DNA of 59,378 bases from Caulobacteraceae bacterium (GCA_027452265.1 DAIDGR010000116.1:1-59378); one strand, 5' to 3'; positions 9,058 through 17,999 are shown, counted from the stretch's first letter. Notes: generated from the letters alone by a model not told the origin. Made by a program: numbers and translations.

Positions 9058-10469
9058 GCGCCGTGTCGGACCTCGCCGACCGGCTGCGCCTCGCCGGCGC
9101 GGTGTGGCGGCTGTTGCGCGCCGACGCGGTGCTGCCGCGTGAAACGCCCCTGGTGGCCGCGCCGGCCACCCTGCGCGCCCTGGCCGTTCTGGGGCGCCTG
9201 ATCGGGGGCTCCGCCGCGCGGCGCGGACGCCCAGGCGAGCGACTGGCCGCCGCCCTGGAGCGGGAAGGCCCCGTGGCGATCAAGCTGGGACAATTCCTCT
9301 CCACCCGGGCGGACGTGTTCGGCGCCGCCTTCGCCGACGATCTGTCCCGCCTGAAGGATCGACTTGATCCCTTCCCCACGGCGGTGGCCCGGCGGGAGGT
9401 GGAGGCGGCCCTCGGTCGCCCCATCGGCGAACTCTTCCAGGCTTTCGAGGATCCGGTGGGCGCGGCCTCGCTCGCCCAGGTCCATCCGGCCGTCTGGGCC
9501 GATGGCCGACGCGTCGCCGTCAAGGTTCTGCGTCCAGGCGTGGAGGCGGCCGTGGCCGCGGACATCCGCGCCATGCGTCTGGCGGCGGAATTCGTGCAAC
9601 GCCATGCGCCAGGGCTTGAGCGGCTTGAACCCCTGGCCTTCGCCGAGACCGTGGCCCGGGCGCTCCGCCTCGAGCTTGATCTGAGATTTGAGGCGGCCGG
9701 CGCGGACGAGCTCGGCCAGGCCATGGCCGCCGACGGCTATATGACCGCCCCGGACGTGCTCTGGGACGGAGTCGGGCGGAGGGTTCTGACCCTGGGCTGG
9801 GCCGGCGGCCGCGCTCTGTCCGATCCGGACACGCTCGAGCATCTCGGCGCCGACCGCCCGCGTCTCGCCCGTCAACTGATCCAGGGCTTCCTCGCCCAGG
9901 CCTTGGACCACGGCGTGTTCCATGCCGACCTGCATGAGGGAAATCTGTTTGTCAGCGAAGACCATCGCCTGGTGGCGGTGGACTTCGGGATCGTCGGGCG
10001 TCTGGGTCTGGCCGAACGGCGCTACCTGGCGGAAATCCTCTGGGGCTTCATCAACCGCGACTATACCCGGGTGGCCGAGGTCCATTTCGCCGCCGGATAT
10101 GTCCCGGCCTCACACAACCAGGCCGCCTTCGCCCAGGCCCTGCGCGCGGTCGGTGAACCGGTGTTCGGGCGCCGCGCCGCGGAGGTCTCCATGAGCCGCC
10201 TGCTCACCCAGCTGTTCGACGTGACCGGCCTGTTCGATATGCGCCTGCGTCCTGAGCTCGTCCTTCTGCAGAAGACCATGGTGACTGTGGAGGGCGTGGG
10301 ACGCCGGCTCGATCCCCAACTTGATATCTGGAGCGCCGCCGAACCGGTGGTGCGCCGCTGGATGACCGACGCCCTCTCGCCGATCCGGCGCCTGGGCGCA
10401 TTCGTCGATACGGCCCGCGCCGCTCTGGAGCGCATGGCCAGGGAGCCCGCCGGATCAGGCCCGAACTGA
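9045..10469 (+). CDS. ubiB: Ubiquinone biosynthesis atypical kinase/ATPase UbiB
   Basis: UbiB (ADCK/COQ8 family) is an atypical protein-kinase-like ATPase that supports the ubiquinone complex. Family marks are the KxGQ motif in [13 protein letters not shown] (~82), [11 protein letters not shown] (nucleotide loop), [11 protein letters not shown] with the Lys that replaces the usual kinase VAIK lysine, HADLHEGN (catalytic loop) and VDFGIVGRL (metal-binding). At 474 residues it is somewhat shorter than typical (~500-550). It ends in a polar tail, and I do not see the usual C-terminal pair of membrane helices. It starts at ATG 9045 within ubiE. Confidence 0.94.
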   Translation: MGPLSAVSDLADRLRLAGAVWRLLRADAVLPRETPLVAAPATLRALAVLGRLIGGSAARRGRPGERLAAALEREGPVAIKLGQFLSTRADVFGAAFADDLSRLKDRLDPFPTAVARREVEAALGRPIGELFQAFEDPVGAASLAQVHPAVWADGRRVAVKVLRPGVEAAVAADIRAMRLAAEFVQRHAPGLERLEPLAFAETVARALRLELDLRFEAAGADELGQAMAADGYMTAPDVLWDGVGRRVLTLGWAGGRALSDPDTLEHLGADRPRLARQLIQGFLAQALDHGVFHADLHEGNLFVSEDHRLVAVDFGIVGRLGLAERRYLAEILWGFINRDYTRVAEVHFAAGYVPASHNQAAFAQALRAVGEPVFGRRAAEVSMSRLLTQLFDVTGLFDMRLRPELVLLQKTMVTVEGVGRRLDPQLDIWSAAEPVVRRWMTDALSPIRRLGAFVDTARAALERMAREPAGSGPN

Positions 10470-10503
10470 CCCGAGCGCCCCGGCCTCGGCCGGCGTCTCA
10501 AGC

Positions 10504-11067
10504 TCAGCCCGCGCCCTGATCCGACTCGGCGCCGTTTTTGGCGCGCTTGGCCTCGCGGGTCTTCTGCTCCTGCCAATAGGCCGCCCCGTCCTTGGGTTTG
10601 AACAGGGTGCGAGGGGCGCCGTTCCGCGCCTCCACGGCGAAGACATTGGTCTTGGGGTCGTAGAGAAGCTTGTCGCCATTGGGCCGGTCAATCTCTTCGA
10701 CCCCGCGGGGGGGCTTATCGACGAACGCGTGGGCGTCGGCCACATATTGCGTCTCGTTCGCCGCCGCGAATTGAGCCCCGTTCTTGGTGAACTGATATTG
10801 GGCGTTCTCCTCCGCCGTGTGCTTTCGGTTGGCCGCCCAGATCGGCTTGCCGTTGAACAGGGGAACGGGCTGGTCGCGCGGATCGGTCGAGGTCTGGCCC
10901 GAACCGCTCCCGCCCAGGCCGCTCGCCGCACCGGCGCCGGCGAACGCCGTTCCATCCCTTCCCTGGCCATCGCTTCCCTGGCGGGCCACCGCCGAGGTCT
11001 TGCCGTTGCACGCCCCCAGAACCAGGAGCATGGCGACACCCGTCGCCCAAGCGCCGAAATTGGTCAT
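10504..11067 (-). CDS. Putative lipoprotein with a polymorphic-toxin-like C-terminal domain
   Basis: A 187-residue protein starting at ATG 11067 with a lipoprotein signal peptide (hydrophobic VAMLLVL, lipobox LGAC, Cys at ~20). A Gly/Ser-rich linker follows. Residues ~105-170 form a conserved-looking domain: YVADAHAFVDKPP, RPNGDKLLYDPKTNVFAV, then APRTLFKPKDGAAYWQEQK. That succession resembles a small domain I recall from the C-terminal tips of bacterial polymorphic toxins (BECR-type RNase-like). This link is inference and needs a profile search. The gene lies antisense between ubiB and coaBC, which are otherwise co-directional, so it interrupts a conserved cluster. No obvious immunity gene is adjacent. 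Confidence 0.6.
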   Translation of the reverse strand: MTNFGAWATGVAMLLVLGACNGKTSAVARQGSDGQGRDGTAFAGAGAASGLGGSGSGQTSTDPRDQPVPLFNGKPIWAANRKHTAEENAQYQFTKNGAQFAAANETQYVADAHAFVDKPPRGVEEIDRPNGDKLLYDPKTNVFAVEARNGAPRTLFKPKDGAAYWQEQKTREAKRAKNGAESDQGAG

Positions 11068-11180
11068 GATTTGCCTCCCGCCGGACCCCCTGGCCCGGAA
11101 ACGGAACAAAGGAAGAACATTTTTCGATCGTTGTCGAGTCCCTCGCTTGAGATTATCTGCGCCGGGCGAATCGGGGAGGC

Positions 11181-12419
11181 GTGAGCGTCTTGCATACGAG
11201 CCGAGTGCTCCTGATCGTCGGCGGCGGCGTAGCGGCTTACAAGGCGCTCGAACTGGTGCGTCTGCTGCGCAAGGCCGATATTGCCGTCCAGCCGGTGCTG
11301 ACCGAGGCGGGCGCGCGCTTCGTCACCCCGCTCAGCCTTGGCGCCCTGGCCGGAGAGGCGGCGCGCACCGAGCTGTTCTCCCTGACCGACGAGGCCCGCA
11401 TGGGCCATATCGAGCTGTCGCGCGCCGCCGACCTTCTGGTGGTGGCGCCGGCCACGGCCGATCTCATGGCCAAGGCGGCGAACGGCATGGCCGACGACCT
11501 GGCCTCCACCCTGCTCCTGGCCACGGACAAGCCAGTCCTGATGGCGCCGGCGATGAATGTGCGCATGTGGAGCCATCCGGCGACGCGGCGCAACGCGGAG
11601 CGCCTGGTCTCTGACGGGATCACCCTGATCGGCCCGGACGAGGGGGCCATGGCCTGCGGCGAGTTCGGGCCCGGACGGATGGCGGAGCCTCAGGCGATCT
11701 TTTCGGCCATCGTCGCACGACTGACCCCCCGGGCGGCGCCCGCGGGCGAGCGTCCCCTGGCGGGGGCGCACGTCATCGTCACCGCCGGGCCGACGGCCGA
11801 GCCGATCGACCCCGTGCGGGTCCTGACCAACCGCTCGAGCGGCAAGCAGGGCTATGCCCTGGCCGGCGCCCTGGCGGACCTGGGCGCACGGGTTAGCCTG
11901 GTCTCGGGTCCGACCGCCCTCGCCGCGCCGCGCGGGGTGGATCGGATTGGTGTGGAGACCGCCGATCAGATGCTGGCGGCGTGTCAGGCGGCCCTGCCGG
12001 CCGACGCGGCGGTGTGCGTGGCGGCGGTATCGGACTGGCGCGCCGAGGCCGTGGCGCCAAGCAAGCTGAAAAAGACCGAAGGGGGGGCCCCTCCGGCCCT
12101 GCGCCTTGTCCAGACGCCGGACATCCTGGCCACCCTGGCCGCGCCCGGGCCGCGACGGCCGGCCCTGGTGATCGGGTTCGCCGCCGAAACCGAGGCGCTG
12201 GAGGTCAACATGGCCGAAAAGCGCGCGCGCAAGGGCTGCGACTGGATCGTCGGAAATGACGTCAGCGCCGAAGGAATCATGGGGGGCGATCTCAACGAGG
12301 TGGTGATCGCCGACGCCCAGGGCCTGGAGCGCTGGCCCAAGGCGCCCAAGAGCGAGGTCGCAAGGCGGCTCGCCGCGCGCATCGCCAGAGCCCTCCTGGC
12401 CAACACGGATCGCCCATGA
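11181..12419 (+). CDS. coaBC: Bifunctional phosphopantothenoylcysteine decarboxylase / phosphopantothenate-cysteine ligase
   Basis: CoaBC (Dfp) carries out two successive steps of coenzyme A synthesis: CTP-dependent joining of cysteine to 4'-phosphopantothenate, then FMN-dependent decarboxylation. The N-terminal flavoprotein domain shows [23 protein letters not shown] and the [10 protein letters not shown] cysteine motif (~158-167). The C-terminal synthetase domain starts around [17 protein letters not shown] and contains [13 protein letters not shown] and SKLKK. It is 412 residues. The GTG at 11181 sits one base after GGGGAGG, so a TTG at 11190 with better spacing is an alternative start. 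It overlaps dut by ATGA. Confidence 0.96.
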   Translation: MSVLHTSRVLLIVGGGVAAYKALELVRLLRKADIAVQPVLTEAGARFVTPLSLGALAGEAARTELFSLTDEARMGHIELSRAADLLVVAPATADLMAKAANGMADDLASTLLLATDKPVLMAPAMNVRMWSHPATRRNAERLVSDGITLIGPDEGAMACGEFGPGRMAEPQAIFSAIVARLTPRAAPAGERPLAGAHVIVTAGPTAEPIDPVRVLTNRSSGKQGYALAGALADLGARVSLVSGPTALAAPRGVDRIGVETADQMLAACQAALPADAAVCVAAVSDWRAEAVAPSKLKKTEGGAPPALRLVQTPDILATLAAPGPRRPALVIGFAAETEALEVNMAEKRARKGCDWIVGNDVSAEGIMGGDLNEVVIADAQGLERWPKAPKSEVARRLAARIARALLANTDRP

Positions 12420-12874
12420 CCACGCCCCGGATCGCCGTACGGCGCCTGGCTCATGCCCAGGATCTGCCTTTGCCCGCCTATGAGAGCGCCGGGGCCGCGG
12501 GCATGGACCTGCGCGCCGCCGTACCCGCCGAGGCCCCGATCACCCTGGCGCCGCGCGCCTGGACCGCTGTGCCCACGGGGCTTTGCATCGCCCTGCCCCC
12601 CGGCTTCGAGGCCCAGGTCCGCGCCCGCTCGGGTCTCGCCCTGAAGTTCGCCGTGGCGCCGCTCAATTCGCCCGGGACCATCGACGCCGACTATCGCGGT
12701 GAAATCAAAGTGATCCTGATGAACCACGGCGAGGCCCCGTTCGTCATTTCCCGGGGCGACCGCATCGCCCAGCTGGTGATCGCGGCGGTCAGTCAGGCGG
12801 CCTGGGTCGAGGTCGAGGACCTGGACGCTACGGCGCGCGGCGCCGGCGGGTTTGGTTCGACCGGTGTGGGCTGA
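12416..12874 (+). CDS. dut: Deoxyuridine 5'-triphosphate nucleotidohydrolase
   Basis: dUTPase hydrolyses dUTP to dUMP, keeping uracil out of DNA and feeding thymidylate synthesis. The 152-residue trimeric-type enzyme carries all five motifs in order: [24 protein letters not shown] (catalytic Asp), GDRIAQLVI and [10 protein letters not shown] at the C-terminus. It overlaps coaBC by 4 bp (ATGA), a pairing widely conserved in proteobacteria. It is convergent with dapB, with only 12 bp between the stop codons. Confidence 0.97.
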   Translation: MTTPRIAVRRLAHAQDLPLPAYESAGAAGMDLRAAVPAEAPITLAPRAWTAVPTGLCIALPPGFEAQVRARSGLALKFAVAPLNSPGTIDADYRGEIKVILMNHGEAPFVISRGDRIAQLVIAAVSQAAWVEVEDLDATARGAGGFGSTGVG

Positions 12875-12886
12875 GGCGAGCCCGTC

Positions 12887-13660
12887 TCAGGCGCCGGACA
12901 CCACAGCGTCCATGCCATAGAGGCCGGGCTTGGCCTGGGCGATAAAGGCGGCGGCGGCCAGGGCGCCCCGGGCGAACACCCGGCGATCACGCGCCGAATG
13001 CGACAGGGTCAGGATTTCATCCTCGGCGGCGAAGATCACGCTGTGCTCGCCGACGAGGCCGCCGCCGCGCACCACCGCATAGCCGATCCCGCCGGCCGGC
13101 CGGGGCCCGCTCACGCCCTGGCGGGGTGGCAGGGCGAGGTCGGCGACCTCCCCGCGACCGCGCGCGGCCGCCGCGCCAAGGCTGAGAGCCGTGCCGGACG
13201 GCGCATCGCGCTTGGCCCGGTGGTGGGCCTCGATGATCTCGATATCCCAGTCCGCGGCCCCGAGGCGCGCACTGGTCAGCTCCACGAGATGGGCGAGAAG
13301 GGCGACGCCCAGCGAGAAATTGCCCGCCTTGAGGATGGGGATCGTCCGGGCGGCCGCCGCGATCTCGGCCTCGTCCTTGGCGGTGAATCCGGTGGCCCCG
13401 ATCACCAGGGCCGGACCGCCGCGCTCCGCCGCCAGGCGCGCAAGGGCGGCCGCGGCCGCGCCGGTCGAGACGTCGACGATCACATCGCACAACGCCAGGG
13501 CCTCGGCCGCGAGGGAAAGGGGCGGCGCTTCGGAAGGGCTCTCGCCGGCGCCCGGCCGGGCGATCCGGGCGGCAACGACCATGTCTTCCCGGGCGCCGAT
13601 GAGGGCGACGATCTCGCGCCCCATCCGCCCCAGGGCCCCGGCCACGCCGATCCTCAACAT
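12887..13660 (-). CDS. dapB: 4-hydroxy-tetrahydrodipicolinate reductase
   Basis: DapB reduces 4-hydroxy-tetrahydrodipicolinate with NAD(P)H in the lysine and diaminopimelate pathway that supplies peptidoglycan. The start at ATG 13660 places the Rossmann motif at the N-terminus (RIGVAGALGRMGREI; the glycine pattern is GxxGxxG). The catalytic segment EIIEAHHRAKRDAPSGTA is intact, as is GATGFT earlier. The 257-residue length is normal. A longer frame to 13717 only adds Arg-rich residues and is not supported. Repeat copy B lies upstream, in the gap shared with maeB. Confidence 0.96.
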   Translation of the reverse strand: MLRIGVAGALGRMGREIVALIGAREDMVVAARIARPGAGESPSEAPPLSLAAEALALCDVIVDVSTGAAAAALARLAAERGGPALVIGATGFTAKDEAEIAAAARTIPILKAGNFSLGVALLAHLVELTSARLGAADWDIEIIEAHHRAKRDAPSGTALSLGAAAARGRGEVADLALPPRQGVSGPRPAGGIGYAVVRGGGLVGEHSVIFAAEDEILTLSHSARDRRVFARGALAAAAFIAQAKPGLYGMDAVVSGA

Positions 13661-13791
13661 GTGGCGCAAACTCCTCGCCTGTTCGGGCGCCAAACGACGC
13701 ATTTGACGATGTCGCACAGGACAGGTCGCATGGACCAGCGCCCTGCGCTATTCAGGCCTCCCTGCCCTCAAGGCCCCGTCCTTGTCGGGCT

Positions 13792-13905
13792 GAAGCACCC
13801 GGCGTTTGCGTGAAATCGGCGAAGACGCTGAATTGTGCTCTACGTTCAAGTCCTCGAGCGCGTTGCGATCCGCCCTGCCCGCTCCATCTAAACGCCATGC
13901 GCCAC
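13792..13905 (+). repeat. Two-hairpin dispersed repeat, copy B (degenerate)
   Basis: This copy has GAAGCACCCGGCGTTTGCG, then GAAATCGGCGAAGACGCTG, AATTGTGCTCTA, and CTCGAGCGCGTTGCGATCCG, in the same order as copy D. The two halves of the outer stems have diverged, so pairing is weaker. It sits in the dapB-maeB divergent intergenic region. Confidence 0.65.
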
Positions 13906-13926
13906 AGGCGCCACGGAGACCCCTTC

Positions 13927-16221
13927 ATGAGCGACGCCGAGAAGCAGACCTTCACGGATGAGGAGGCGCTGGCGTTTCACCGCTTTCCCACGCCTGGCAA
14001 GATCGCCATCGCCGCCACCAAGCCGATGGCCACCCAGCGGGATCTCTCCCTGGCCTATTCGCCGGGCGTCGCCGTTCCGGTCCTGGCCATCGCCGAAGAC
14101 CCGGACCTCGCCTACGACTACACCTCCAAAGGCAATCTCGTCGCGGTCATCTCCAACGGAACGGCGATCCTGGGCCTGGGTGATCTGGGGGCCCTGGCGG
14201 CCAAGCCGGTCATGGAAGGCAAGGCGGTTCTTTTCAAACGCTTCGCCGATGTCGACTCGGTGGATATCGAGGTCACGTCCCGCGACCCGGACGAGATCAT
14301 CACGGTGGTCAAGAACATCGGACCGACCTTCGGCGGCATCAATCTGGAGGACATCAAGAGCCCCGAATGCTTCCGGATCGAGACCGAGCTGCAGGAACTC
14401 CTGGACATACCGGTCTTCCATGACGACCAGCACGGCACCGCGATCATCTCCGCCGCCGGCCTTCTGAACGCCTGCGCCATCACCGGCCGCGACTTCAGTC
14501 AGATCAAGGTTGTCCTGTGCGGGGCCGGGGCGGCGGGGATCGCGACGGTCGAGCTCATCAAGGCCATGGGCGTCAGGCCGGAGAACTGCCTCGCCGTGGA
14601 CAATACCGGCGTGATCTACCGCGGCCGGACCGACGGCATGAACCAGTGGAAATCAGCCCTGGCGGTGGAGACGCCCGCCCGCACCCTGGGCGACGCCCTG
14701 GTCGGGGCCGATGTGTTTCTGGGACTGTCGGTAAAGGGCGCCCTGACCAAGGACATGGTCAAGTCCATGGCTCAGCAGCCGATCATCTTCGCCATGGCCA
14801 ACCCCGATCCTGAGATCCGGCCGGAGGAGGTCTACGAGGTCCGCCCGGACGCGATCGTCGCCACCGGTCGCTCTGACTATCCCAACCAGGTCAACAACGT
14901 GCTGGGCTTTCCCTACATCTTCCGCGGCGCGCTGGACGTGCGGGCCCGGCGGGTGAACCTGGAGATGAAGATCGCCTGCGCCCGGGCCCTGGCGGCCCTG
15001 GCCCGCGAGGACGTGCCCGATGAAGTGGCCGCCGCCTATCATGGCCGCCGGCTCAAATTCGGACCGGACTACATCATCCCCGCGCCCTTCGATCCGCGCC
15101 TGATCCACTATGTGCCGCCGTTCGTGGCCCAGGCGGCCATGGAGACCGGGGTGGCGCGACGCCCGATCGAAGACATGGAGGCCTATCGCGAGAGCCTGGC
15201 GCGCCGTCTCGATCCCACCGCCGGCTTCTTGCAGAAGATATCGAGCGCCGTCGCGGCGGCGGCCAAAAAGCGGATCGTCTTCGCCGAGGGCGAGGAGCCC
15301 TCCGTGATCCGCGCCGCCTTCGCCTTCCAGAGCCAGGGGCTGGGCGAGGCGGTGCTGGTGGGTCGCGAGGAACTGGTCCGCGAGAACATGGTCCTTGCCG
15401 GTCTGAACCCGGACGAGGTCTCGCTGGAGGTGATCAATGCCCGTCTGTCGCGGCACAATGCGGAGTTCGTGGACTTCGTCTATGGCCGCCTGCAGCGGCT
15501 CGGCTATCTGCGCCGCGACGTCCAGCGCCTGATCCACCAGGATCGCAACACCTTCGCCGCCAGCATGGTCGCCCTGGGCTATGCCGACGGCATGGTCACC
15601 GGCGTGACCCGCACCTTCAACCAGGCCCTGGAGGAGGTGATGCGTGTGATCGATCCGGCGCCCGGCGGCCGGGTCATGGGCATGTCGATCGTGCTCGCCA
15701 AGGGCCAGACCGTGTTCATCGCCGACACCAACGTCACCGAAATGCCCGACACCGACGACCTGGTGGACATCGCCCGCCAGACGGCGATGACCGTGCGAGG
15801 GCTAGGCTATGAACCGCGCGTGGCCTTCATGTCCTACTCGTCGTTCGGTGAGCCGCGCGGCGAGCGCTCGGAGAAGGTCCGGGCCGCGGTCGCCCGGCTC
15901 GACGCGCTGGGCGAGGTCGGTTTCGAATATGAGGGCGAGATGCCGCCGGACCTGGCCCTCGACCCCGCCGCGCGCGACGCCTATCCGTTCATGCGCCTCA
16001 CGCAACCGGCCAATGTGCTGATCATGCCGGCGATCCATTCGGCCTCGATCTCGACCAAGCTGGTTCAGACCCTTGGCGCGGCCACCGTGGTCGGCCCTGT
16101 GCTGATGGGTCTTTCGCGGCCGGTGCAGATCTGCCCCCTGGGCGCTTCGGTCTCGCGCATCCTGATGATGGCGCAGATGGCCGCCTATGAGGGCGCCGCG
16201 ACGGAGCCGCCGCGCGGATAG
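13927..16221 (+). CDS. maeB: NADP-dependent malic enzyme with C-terminal phosphotransacetylase-like domain
   Basis: MaeB decarboxylates malate oxidatively to pyruvate, generating NADPH and linking the TCA cycle to gluconeogenesis. The 764-residue architecture is typical: malic enzyme N-terminal domain with LAYSPGVAVP, NAD-binding domain with LCGAGAAGIATVEL (~198-211), and from ~445 a phosphotransacetylase-like domain (KKRIVFAEGEEPSVIRAA, then GMSIVLAKGQTVFIADTNV). In this family the PTA-like part is not thought to be catalytic and is implicated in oligomerisation or acetyl-CoA regulation. The start at ATG 13927 has a GGAG about 9 nt upstream. It is divergent from dapB across the degenerate repeat copy B. 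Confidence 0.96.
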   Translation: MSDAEKQTFTDEEALAFHRFPTPGKIAIAATKPMATQRDLSLAYSPGVAVPVLAIAEDPDLAYDYTSKGNLVAVISNGTAILGLGDLGALAAKPVMEGKAVLFKRFADVDSVDIEVTSRDPDEIITVVKNIGPTFGGINLEDIKSPECFRIETELQELLDIPVFHDDQHGTAIISAAGLLNACAITGRDFSQIKVVLCGAGAAGIATVELIKAMGVRPENCLAVDNTGVIYRGRTDGMNQWKSALAVETPARTLGDALVGADVFLGLSVKGALTKDMVKSMAQQPIIFAMANPDPEIRPEEVYEVRPDAIVATGRSDYPNQVNNVLGFPYIFRGALDVRARRVNLEMKIACARALAALAREDVPDEVAAAYHGRRLKFGPDYIIPAPFDPRLIHYVPPFVAQAAMETGVARRPIEDMEAYRESLARRLDPTAGFLQKISSAVAAAAKKRIVFAEGEEPSVIRAAFAFQSQGLGEAVLVGREELVRENMVLAGLNPDEVSLEVINARLSRHNAEFVDFVYGRLQRLGYLRRDVQRLIHQDRNTFAASMVALGYADGMVTGVTRTFNQALEEVMRVIDPAPGGRVMGMSIVLAKGQTVFIADTNVTEMPDTDDLVDIARQTAMTVRGLGYEPRVAFMSYSSFGEPRGERSEKVRAAVARLDALGEVGFEYEGEMPPDLALDPAARDAYPFMRLTQPANVLIMPAIHSASISTKLVQTLGAATVVGPVLMGLSRPVQICPLGASVSRILMMAQMAAYEGAATEPPRG

Positions 16222-16406
16222 GCGCGCCGGCCGCAGTTCCAAGAGGCCGTGCGGAGACCGGGCTCGACGTCCGGGGCGGCGACAAGGGCGGGGCGCTTAG
16301 GCGCGAGATTGACGCAGCGTGACGCTTTTGGCGCCGGCGGGTTGCCGCTAGAAGGCAGGCCTGAATGGGGCGCGTCGGCGCCCGTCAAGGCTTAGGGACA
16401 GGACAG

Positions 16407-17189
16407 ATGAAACTCGACTCCTCCATCGCTGCGGTGGTCACCGGCGGCGCCTCGGGACTGGGCGAAGCCACCGCCCGCGCGCTCGCCGCTCAGGGCGTCA
16501 AGGTCGCGGTGTTCGATATGAACGAGGCCAAGGGCGAGGCCGTGGCGGCGGAGATCGGCGGCGTCTTTTGCCAATGCAACGTCACCTCCGACGAGGAAGT
16601 GGACGCGGCCTTCGCCAAGGCCCGCGCGGCGCACGGCCAGGAGCGCATCCTGGTCAATTGCGCGGGCACCGGCAACGCCATCAAGACCGCCAGTCGCGAT
16701 CGCAACACCGGTGAGATCAAGCACTTCCCGCTGGCCATGTTCAACCTGATCATCCAGATCAATCTGGTGGGCACGTTCCGCTGCATCGCCAAGAGCGCGG
16801 CGGGCATGCTGACCCTCGATCCCCTCGCCGATGGCGAGCGCGGGGCCATCGTCAACACCGCCTCTGTGGCGGCGGAGGACGGCCAGATCGGCCAGGCGGC
16901 CTATTCCGCCTCCAAGGGTGGCGTGGTGGGGATGACCCTGCCGATTGCACGGGACCTGTCAAACGAAGGCATCCGGGTGAACACCATCCTGCCCGGCATC
17001 TTCAACACCCCGCTGATGAACGCAGCCCCCCCGCAGGTGAAGGAGGCTCTGGCCGCTTCGGTCCCCTTCCCCAAGCGCCTGGGCCAGGCCGAAGAGTATG
17101 CTCAGCTCGCCCTGACCATGATCACCAACGGCTATTTCAACGGCGAGGACGTCCGCCTCGACGGCGCCATCCGCATGGCGCCGCGCTGA
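16407..17189 (+). CDS. Type II 3-hydroxyacyl-CoA dehydrogenase (HSD10-like short-chain dehydrogenase)
   Basis: A 260-residue classical short-chain dehydrogenase. It has TGGASGLGEATARAL (NAD-binding, ~10-24), NCAG (~87-90), catalytic Ser in NTASVA and the YSASKGG Tyr-Lys pair (~165-171). The surrounding text (ERILVNCAGTGNAIKTAS, ARDLSNEGIRVNTILPGIF, GEDVRLDGAIRMAPR) is characteristic of the 3-hydroxyacyl-CoA / 2-methyl-3-hydroxybutyryl-CoA dehydrogenase branch used in fatty-acid and isoleucine breakdown. The start is ATG 16407, preceded by AGGGACAGGA. The gene is followed by repeat copy C and a strong bidirectional terminator. Confidence 0.93.
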   Translation: MKLDSSIAAVVTGGASGLGEATARALAAQGVKVAVFDMNEAKGEAVAAEIGGVFCQCNVTSDEEVDAAFAKARAAHGQERILVNCAGTGNAIKTASRDRNTGEIKHFPLAMFNLIIQINLVGTFRCIAKSAAGMLTLDPLADGERGAIVNTASVAAEDGQIGQAAYSASKGGVVGMTLPIARDLSNEGIRVNTILPGIFNTPLMNAAPPQVKEALAASVPFPKRLGQAEEYAQLALTMITNGYFNGEDVRLDGAIRMAPR

Positions 17190-17196
17190 GCGGCCT

Positions 17197-17276
17197 CAGA
17201 GCACGATGCGTTTTCGTGGACTCGGCAAAGACGCTGAATCGCGCTCTACCTTAGGGTCCTGAGCGCATTGCGAAGC
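17197..17276 (+). repeat. Two-hairpin dispersed repeat, copy C (3'-truncated)
   Basis: It starts CAGAGCACGATGCGTTTTCG, has the partner arm ACGCTGAATCGCGCTCTA, and ends after GAGCGCATTGCGAAGCG, where the rest of the second hairpin is missing and a terminator stem begins. It lies just downstream of the short-chain dehydrogenase gene. Confidence 0.8.
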
Positions 17277-17279
17277 GAT

Positions 17280-17309
17280 CGGGGAGGGCGTCCGCGCCCT
17301 CCCCGTTTT
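17280..17309. terminator. Bidirectional intrinsic terminator
   Basis: A perfect 10-bp stem GGGGAGGGCG (17281-17290) with CGCCCTCCCC (17295-17304) around the loop TCCG, plus a further C-G pair, followed by GTTTTC on the plus strand. It separates two convergent genes (stops at 17189 and 17312) and probably ends both transcripts. Confidence 0.8.
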
Positions 17310-17311
17310 CG

Positions 17312-17860
17312 TTACTTGGGCAGGACGATGTGCGGCCCGAGGTTGGTCAGGACCTGGTGTGCGTCGAACGCCCTGGGGTTTTCCGGCTTGGCCCCATGGC
17401 CCATCAGGATGTTCGTGGTGGCCTCATAGCGCTGCACCGTGGTCGTCTGGAACGAGGGGTCCCAGTAGGGACCACCCCAAAAGCCGCGCCAGCCATAGTC
17501 CGGCCCCCAGACGCTCCAATAGGGGTCGAACGCCCCATAGCCCCACGGGCCAATGCTGTCGGTGTAGGTGGTCTGCTGCTTGTCGGTATGGTTATCGACC
17601 GTCTCGAACCAGTCGTAGCCGGCCTTCACCGTCAGATCGGCGGCCCGATAGAGCAGATAGTTCTCCACCGTTGAGCGAGAGGTCACGCTGTTTCCGGCGA
17701 AACTCACCCGATAGTGGTCGGCATCCAGCCTTTGGTCGGAGAAGCCTCCATAGACCCCGCTGTGCGGATTCATCGGCTGATAGGGGGTCGCCGTCTCGCA
17801 GGCGACGAGGCCGCCCGACAGACCGATGACCAGCAATAGGGCGGCGGCTTGGGTTTTCAT
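17312..17860 (-). CDS. CC0125/CC1285 family lipoprotein
   Basis: A 182-residue protein with a clear lipoprotein signal peptide (KTQAAALLLVIGLSGG, lipobox LVAC, Cys at 21). The mature part is rich in Tyr, Trp, Gly and Pro (GPWGYGAFDPYWSVWGPDYGW), with YRVSFAGNS and ENYLLYRAADLTVKAGYDWF before it. It matches a Caulobacterales family named for Caulobacter loci CC0125 and CC1285; its function is unknown. It stands alone on the minus strand, bracketed by repeat copies C (downstream) and D (upstream), both in the same orientation. Confidence 0.85.
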   Translation of the reverse strand: MKTQAAALLLVIGLSGGLVACETATPYQPMNPHSGVYGGFSDQRLDADHYRVSFAGNSVTSRSTVENYLLYRAADLTVKAGYDWFETVDNHTDKQQTTYTDSIGPWGYGAFDPYWSVWGPDYGWRGFWGGPYWDPSFQTTTVQRYEATTNILMGHGAKPENPRAFDAHQVLTNLGPHIVLPK

Positions 17861-17883
17861 CGCGTTACCTCGTCCTGACAGTC

Positions 17884-17999
17884 TAGAGCACGATGCGTTT
17901 TCGTGGAATCGGCGAAGACGCTGAATCGTGCTCTATCTTAAGGTCCCTGAGCGCGTTGCGAAGCGCCGGGTTGGTTCCGTCCAAACGCAACGCACTCAA
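17884..17999 (+). repeat. Two-hairpin dispersed repeat, copy D (best copy)
   Basis: The first hairpin has perfect 11-bp outer arms TAGAGCACGAT / ATCGTGCTCTA and an inner stem GCGTTTTCG / CGAAGACGC (one G-T pair). The second hairpin has TGAGCGCGTTGCG / CGCAACGCACTCA, with one mismatch and a loop of about 26 nt that includes GGTTGGTTCCGTCCAAA. It lies just upstream of the lipoprotein gene start, so it could be transcribed in either direction or lie between promoters. Confidence 0.85.
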
